Below, piece after piece: positions 61,817-64,000 of a stretch of DNA of 64,000 bases. The stretch comes from SIG589 sp045652465. GTDB lineage: Bacteria; Bacillota; Clostridia; Oscillospirales; Acutalibacteraceae. Every line of letters begins with the position of its first letter. Positions within the stretch are counted from its first letter, which is position 1. A program made the translations under genes and the position numbers. Under the pieces are notes generated by a model. It made no database searches. It was not told where the DNA came from and was given only the letters and a program-made list of their open reading frames with translations. Location: positions 154,774 to 218,773 of the forward strand of contig JAZRUI010000010.1 of the NCBI GenBank assembly GCA_045652465.1. Direction: 5' to 3'.

Positions 61817-62626
61817 TTATTTTTGGGGTGGGAATTCGATTAAGTATGCTATGCTTTGGATGTAATTTTCCTTTGTTCCGGCCTCGTTTTTCAAGGTTTC
61901 TATTGTTATAGATGTGTGTCCATCATATTCTTTGTTGGAAAAATTATAAATCATTTGTATAGTAGAAATGGTGATTTGGCCTTTGTACTCAGCGGTAGAG
62001 TACTCTATTGAGGACGGATATCCTAACTCCTTTATTATATCATCTAATGATGAATCCATTGTTATTTTTTTAAAGTATTTGATTTCAGCATCTAAAAGCG
62101 CACCATCTGTTTCGGAATCCGGTCCGTTTTCGTAAAGAAAGCTATCTACCTGTGTTACCAGACAGTCCTTCATTTTACCCTGATAATTCTCACCCGGATT
62201 TATTGCAAAGGCTGAGAACTTATTGCCTTTGGGGGAGAGTACCTTTAAGGCGCCGAAGCTTAAATTTGACTCGAGGTCTAAATAATATACAGGTTCAAAA
62301 TCTATTTCGATTATATCAAAACCTTTTGTTAATAGATTTTCTACCGTTATGGGCAAAGTGATTTTGGTGTTGTCGATTATGACTTCGAAATTTGATTTTG
62401 CCGATTTAAGTTCTTGTTCTTCTTCGAGTTCGTATTTATAACTATCCAGGGTTGCGCTCGGTGACCGATGCGTAAAAATGTATTTTGAAAGGTCTATTCT
62501 TTTTGACATTTCAGTTTTAAAGGTTTCGTGGTCGGTTATAAGTCCGATTTTTTCTTCTTTATTGGAGCAGGAAAAAAGACTAAAAAAGCAACTGATTAAG
62601 AGTATAATACATAATATTTTTCTCAT
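61817..62626 (-). CDS. Lipoprotein, unknown function, 269 aa
   Basis: Starts MRKILCIILLISCFFSLFSC with a lipobox Cys at 20, then a soluble domain of about 245 residues. Features FITTIDN-like beta segments, YFKKITMDSSLDDIIKELGY (a small helical regulatory-looking stretch) and a C-terminal SIAYLIEFPPQK. No family recognised. ATG 62626 is preceded by AAGGCGGT. Promoter with a palindromic -35 region upstream. Confidence 0.8.
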   Translation of the reverse strand: MRKILCIILLISCFFSLFSCSNKEEKIGLITDHETFKTEMSKRIDLSKYIFTHRSPSATLDSYKYELEEEQELKSAKSNFEVIIDNTKITLPITVENLLTKGFDIIEIDFEPVYYLDLESNLSFGALKVLSPKGNKFSAFAINPGENYQGKMKDCLVTQVDSFLYENGPDSETDGALLDAEIKYFKKITMDSSLDDIIKELGYPSSIEYSTAEYKGQITISTIQMIYNFSNKEYDGHTSITIETLKNEAGTKENYIQSIAYLIEFPPQK

Positions 62627-62645
62627 AAAATTACCGCCTTGATTT

Positions 62646-62674
62646 ATTATAGTACAAATTTGCGCATGGCGCAA
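62646..62674 (-). promoter_or_regulatory. Putative promoter with palindromic -35 region
   Basis: Minus strand TTGCGC (62674-62669) and TATAAT (62651-62646), 17-bp spacer. The -35 lies in the perfect palindrome TTGCGC-3nt-GCGCAA (62660-62674), a possible operator for an unknown regulator. Confidence 0.5.
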
Positions 62675-62701
62675 AAGAAACCGGTCAAAAACCTGATTTT
62701 C

Positions 62702-63217
62702 TTAAATTTGTGTAGATTTTCTACTTTTTATAAACGAAACAACTGTTTCCACTAACCAAAACAAAAAAGTTGTTAAAAAGCCAATTTGTAATGCCAACAA
62801 AATATCATAAATAGTAACCGGAATAGGTGGAGGTGAATTTGAAATCAAATATTGAGGGTCATACACACCCATAGGCAAATCAAAATAATTTACTCTATTC
62901 ATATATGTACTTATAAATGAAATCACGCTAGCCAAAACAACGCTAACAGGATAAAAGACTTTTCGTGATTTAATATATTTTATAAAATGACATAACAAAG
63001 CAACACAAACAACTGCCAGAGCAGAAAAAATTATTGCTTTATAATACGTGTTGAAAATCGCATTCCAAAAAATGCTGTCATTCAAGAACAATTTTAAATA
63101 TTGTGCATTGCCTATAAATGAATTTTCAGTTTGATTGGCAACAAATAAAATAATAGGTAAAGCTGTCAACACAATTACTGGTACAAACAAAAGCAAAAAT
63201 TCCTTGAATTTTTTCAT
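62702..63217 (-). CDS. Hypothetical four-helix membrane protein, 171 aa
   Basis: 171 residues with four hydrophobic helices: EFLLLFVPVIVLTALPIILF at the start, IFSALAVVCVALLCHFI, YPVSVVLASVISFISTYM and ILLALQIGFLTTFLFWLVE. No family recognised. It lies in a markedly AT-rich stretch with few G/C-ending codons. Start 63217 is chosen for its hydrophobic-helix position; the longer frame starts upstream at 63268 without a ribosome binding site. Confidence 0.65.
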   Translation of the reverse strand: MKKFKEFLLLFVPVIVLTALPIILFVANQTENSFIGNAQYLKLFLNDSIFWNAIFNTYYKAIIFSALAVVCVALLCHFIKYIKSRKVFYPVSVVLASVISFISTYMNRVNYFDLPMGVYDPQYLISNSPPPIPVTIYDILLALQIGFLTTFLFWLVETVVSFIKSRKSTQI

Positions 63218-63541
63218 CTCATCACCGACCTTTAAGTGCATTATAACATAAAAGCGGCGAAGGGGCAATATTTCTTACCTCTTACTTCATACTTATTACT
63301 TTCTAAAAATCCCGTATCAAACTTTATTTGAGGTAAGAGTGAAGAGGTAAGAAGTAAGAAGTAAAAATCCCGTCCACTTGCGTGAACGGGATTTTTGTCA
63401 TTCGTGTCCGAAAAAGAACTGGTCGAAAACCGAGGTGTTTTCTCATTCTTTTACTTTATTCTCCAATGTTTCAATAAAACCTTTGGCATTCCTTTTTAGA
63501 TTGCCAACCTTATGTTGTTTCATAAATGGATTGTAAAATTT
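63218..63541. repeat. AT-rich intergenic region with imperfect repeats and a terminator-like hairpin
   Basis: No gene is seen. The tract TTACCTCTTACTTCATACTT (about 63276-63295) is mirrored by GAGGTAAGAAGTAAGAAGTA at about 63344-63363, an imperfect long inverted repeat built of GAGGTAAGAAGTAA units. A hairpin follows at 63363-63396 (AAAAATCCCGT and ACGGGATTTTT) with T-tracts on both sides. This looks like a repeat element or an old terminator. Confidence 0.5.
63363..63396. terminator. Intrinsic terminator, probably bidirectional
   Basis: AAAAATCCCGT (63363-63373) and ACGGGATTTTT (63386-63396) with a short inner CAC/GTG pairing. It likely ends the partial gene at 63542-64000. Confidence 0.7.
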
Positions 63542-64000
63542 TTAGTTATTAATACCTAGAATTTCTTTACACCTACCAATCCATTCATCGTGCACAGTAA
63601 CATTAATTAAGCTGTTATATGCTTTTTCAATTTCTTTTAATCTCTTCAAATCCGTTTCTTTTCTTGCTCTTTCAAGTAAGTGTTCAAGGCTCTTCGTTAT
63701 TACCTCTTTGGGAATATTAAAAACGATTTCAAAATCCAAGGTAATATCCCGTTCTACATTCCAAGGATTAAATTCTTCTTGAGAACCGCAAATACACCAA
63801 AAATATGCACCGTAATTACTTAATAAAATATGTGTTTTAATGTACCAAACCCCATTATAAAAAATTATATTCGAATTTCCTAAATATTGATCTGACAGAA
63901 ACTCCGCATCTCTTCTTTTAAGTCTCGTAATATTAACTCCAAGAAGTTCAGCAAATTTAGGACTTATTTGTTTTGTAAATTGCTCAACAAAATACTCGCT
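63542..64000 (-). CDS. Unknown protein, 5' partial (window edge)
   Basis: The minus-strand frame is open from the stop at 63542 to the window edge, giving at least 152 residues. They include SPKFAELLGVNITRLKRRDA, YNGVWYIKTHILLSNYGAYF and a helical C-terminus ERARKETDLKRLKEIEKAYN. No signal peptide or known motif can be seen in this part. AT-rich codon use, like its neighbours. Function unknown. Confidence 0.6.
   Translation of the reverse strand, partial: SEYFVEQFTKQISPKFAELLGVNITRLKRRDAEFLSDQYLGNSNIIFYNGVWYIKTHILLSNYGAYFWCICGSQEEFNPWNVERDITLDFEIVFNIPKEVITKSLEHLLERARKETDLKRLKEIEKAYNSLINVTVHDEWIGRCKEILGINN

Noticed and set aside
1..64000. tRNA, rRNA, insertion sequences, replication origin, CRISPR
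   Set aside because: Intergenic gaps were read on both strands; apart from the T-box and terminator hairpins, no cloverleaf, transposase, DnaA-box cluster or repeat-spacer array was seen. A dedicated search would be needed to exclude small RNAs.

Overview
The window looks like the chromosome of a Gram-positive, anaerobic Firmicute, most likely a gut-type clostridium (Oscillospirales/Ruminococcus-like). The signs are a T-box leader before aspS, LPXTG proteins with class C sortase, an adjacent cohesin and dockerin protein pair, many GH enzymes, strong AGGAGG ribosome binding sites, and indirect Asn/Gln-tRNA amidation genes. Genus assignment is inference. No rRNA, tRNA, CRISPR array, insertion sequence or prophage was recognised.

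Layout. 1-4.1 kb (+): glycogen phosphorylase (5' end cut by the window) and a GH13 alpha-glucan hydrolase. 4.1-8.5 kb (-): a 1415-residue SGNH-hydrolase/carbohydrate-binding protein without visible signal peptide, followed by a 42-residue acidic peptide gene. 8.6-12.1 kb (+): a secreted glucosaminidase ending in a dockerin, next to a membrane-anchored cohesin protein. 12.1-20.5 kb (-): a DnaB-C-like ATPase, a phosphatase, argGH with a consensus promoter and ArgR-like boxes, azlCD, an amidohydrolase fusion and GtrA. 20.6 kb (+): TspO. 21.1-28.3 kb (-): HAD phosphatase, GH35 beta-galactosidase, nicotinamidase-like and SGNH hydrolases, a zinc-ribbon membrane protein, TauE, AlaX-type editing protein, asparaginase.

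28.4-33.3 kb (-) is a transamidation operon (T-box, aspS-gatC fusion, gatA, gatB) in which GatA lacks the usual GGSSGGS signature. 33.3-41.4 kb (-): YgjV and a seven-gene V-type ATPase operon (E, DUF2764-like, A, B, D, I, K) of the spirochaete/Bacteroides layout, with Na+-type residues in the K ring and a leader carrying a terminator overlapped by a 17-codon ORF.

41.4-50.1 kb (-) is a complete sortase-assembled pilus locus: coiled-coil protein, signal peptidase, large LPXTG adhesin, major pilin, sortase C, minor pilin with a LIQTG sorting motif, second sortase. 50.1-56.7 kb (-) holds a lipoprotein and a partner-switching regulatory operon: a sensor/PP2C phosphatase fused to an anti-sigma-type kinase (with a perfect internal Shine-Dalgarno at the junction), a STAS antagonist, an HD hydrolase and a STAS-phosphotransferase fusion. 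56.7-64 kb (-): GNAT, small membrane protein, hypotheticals, a two-component pair (7TM LytS-type kinase and SARP-type response regulator), a lipoprotein, and a visibly AT-richer end with a partial unknown gene.
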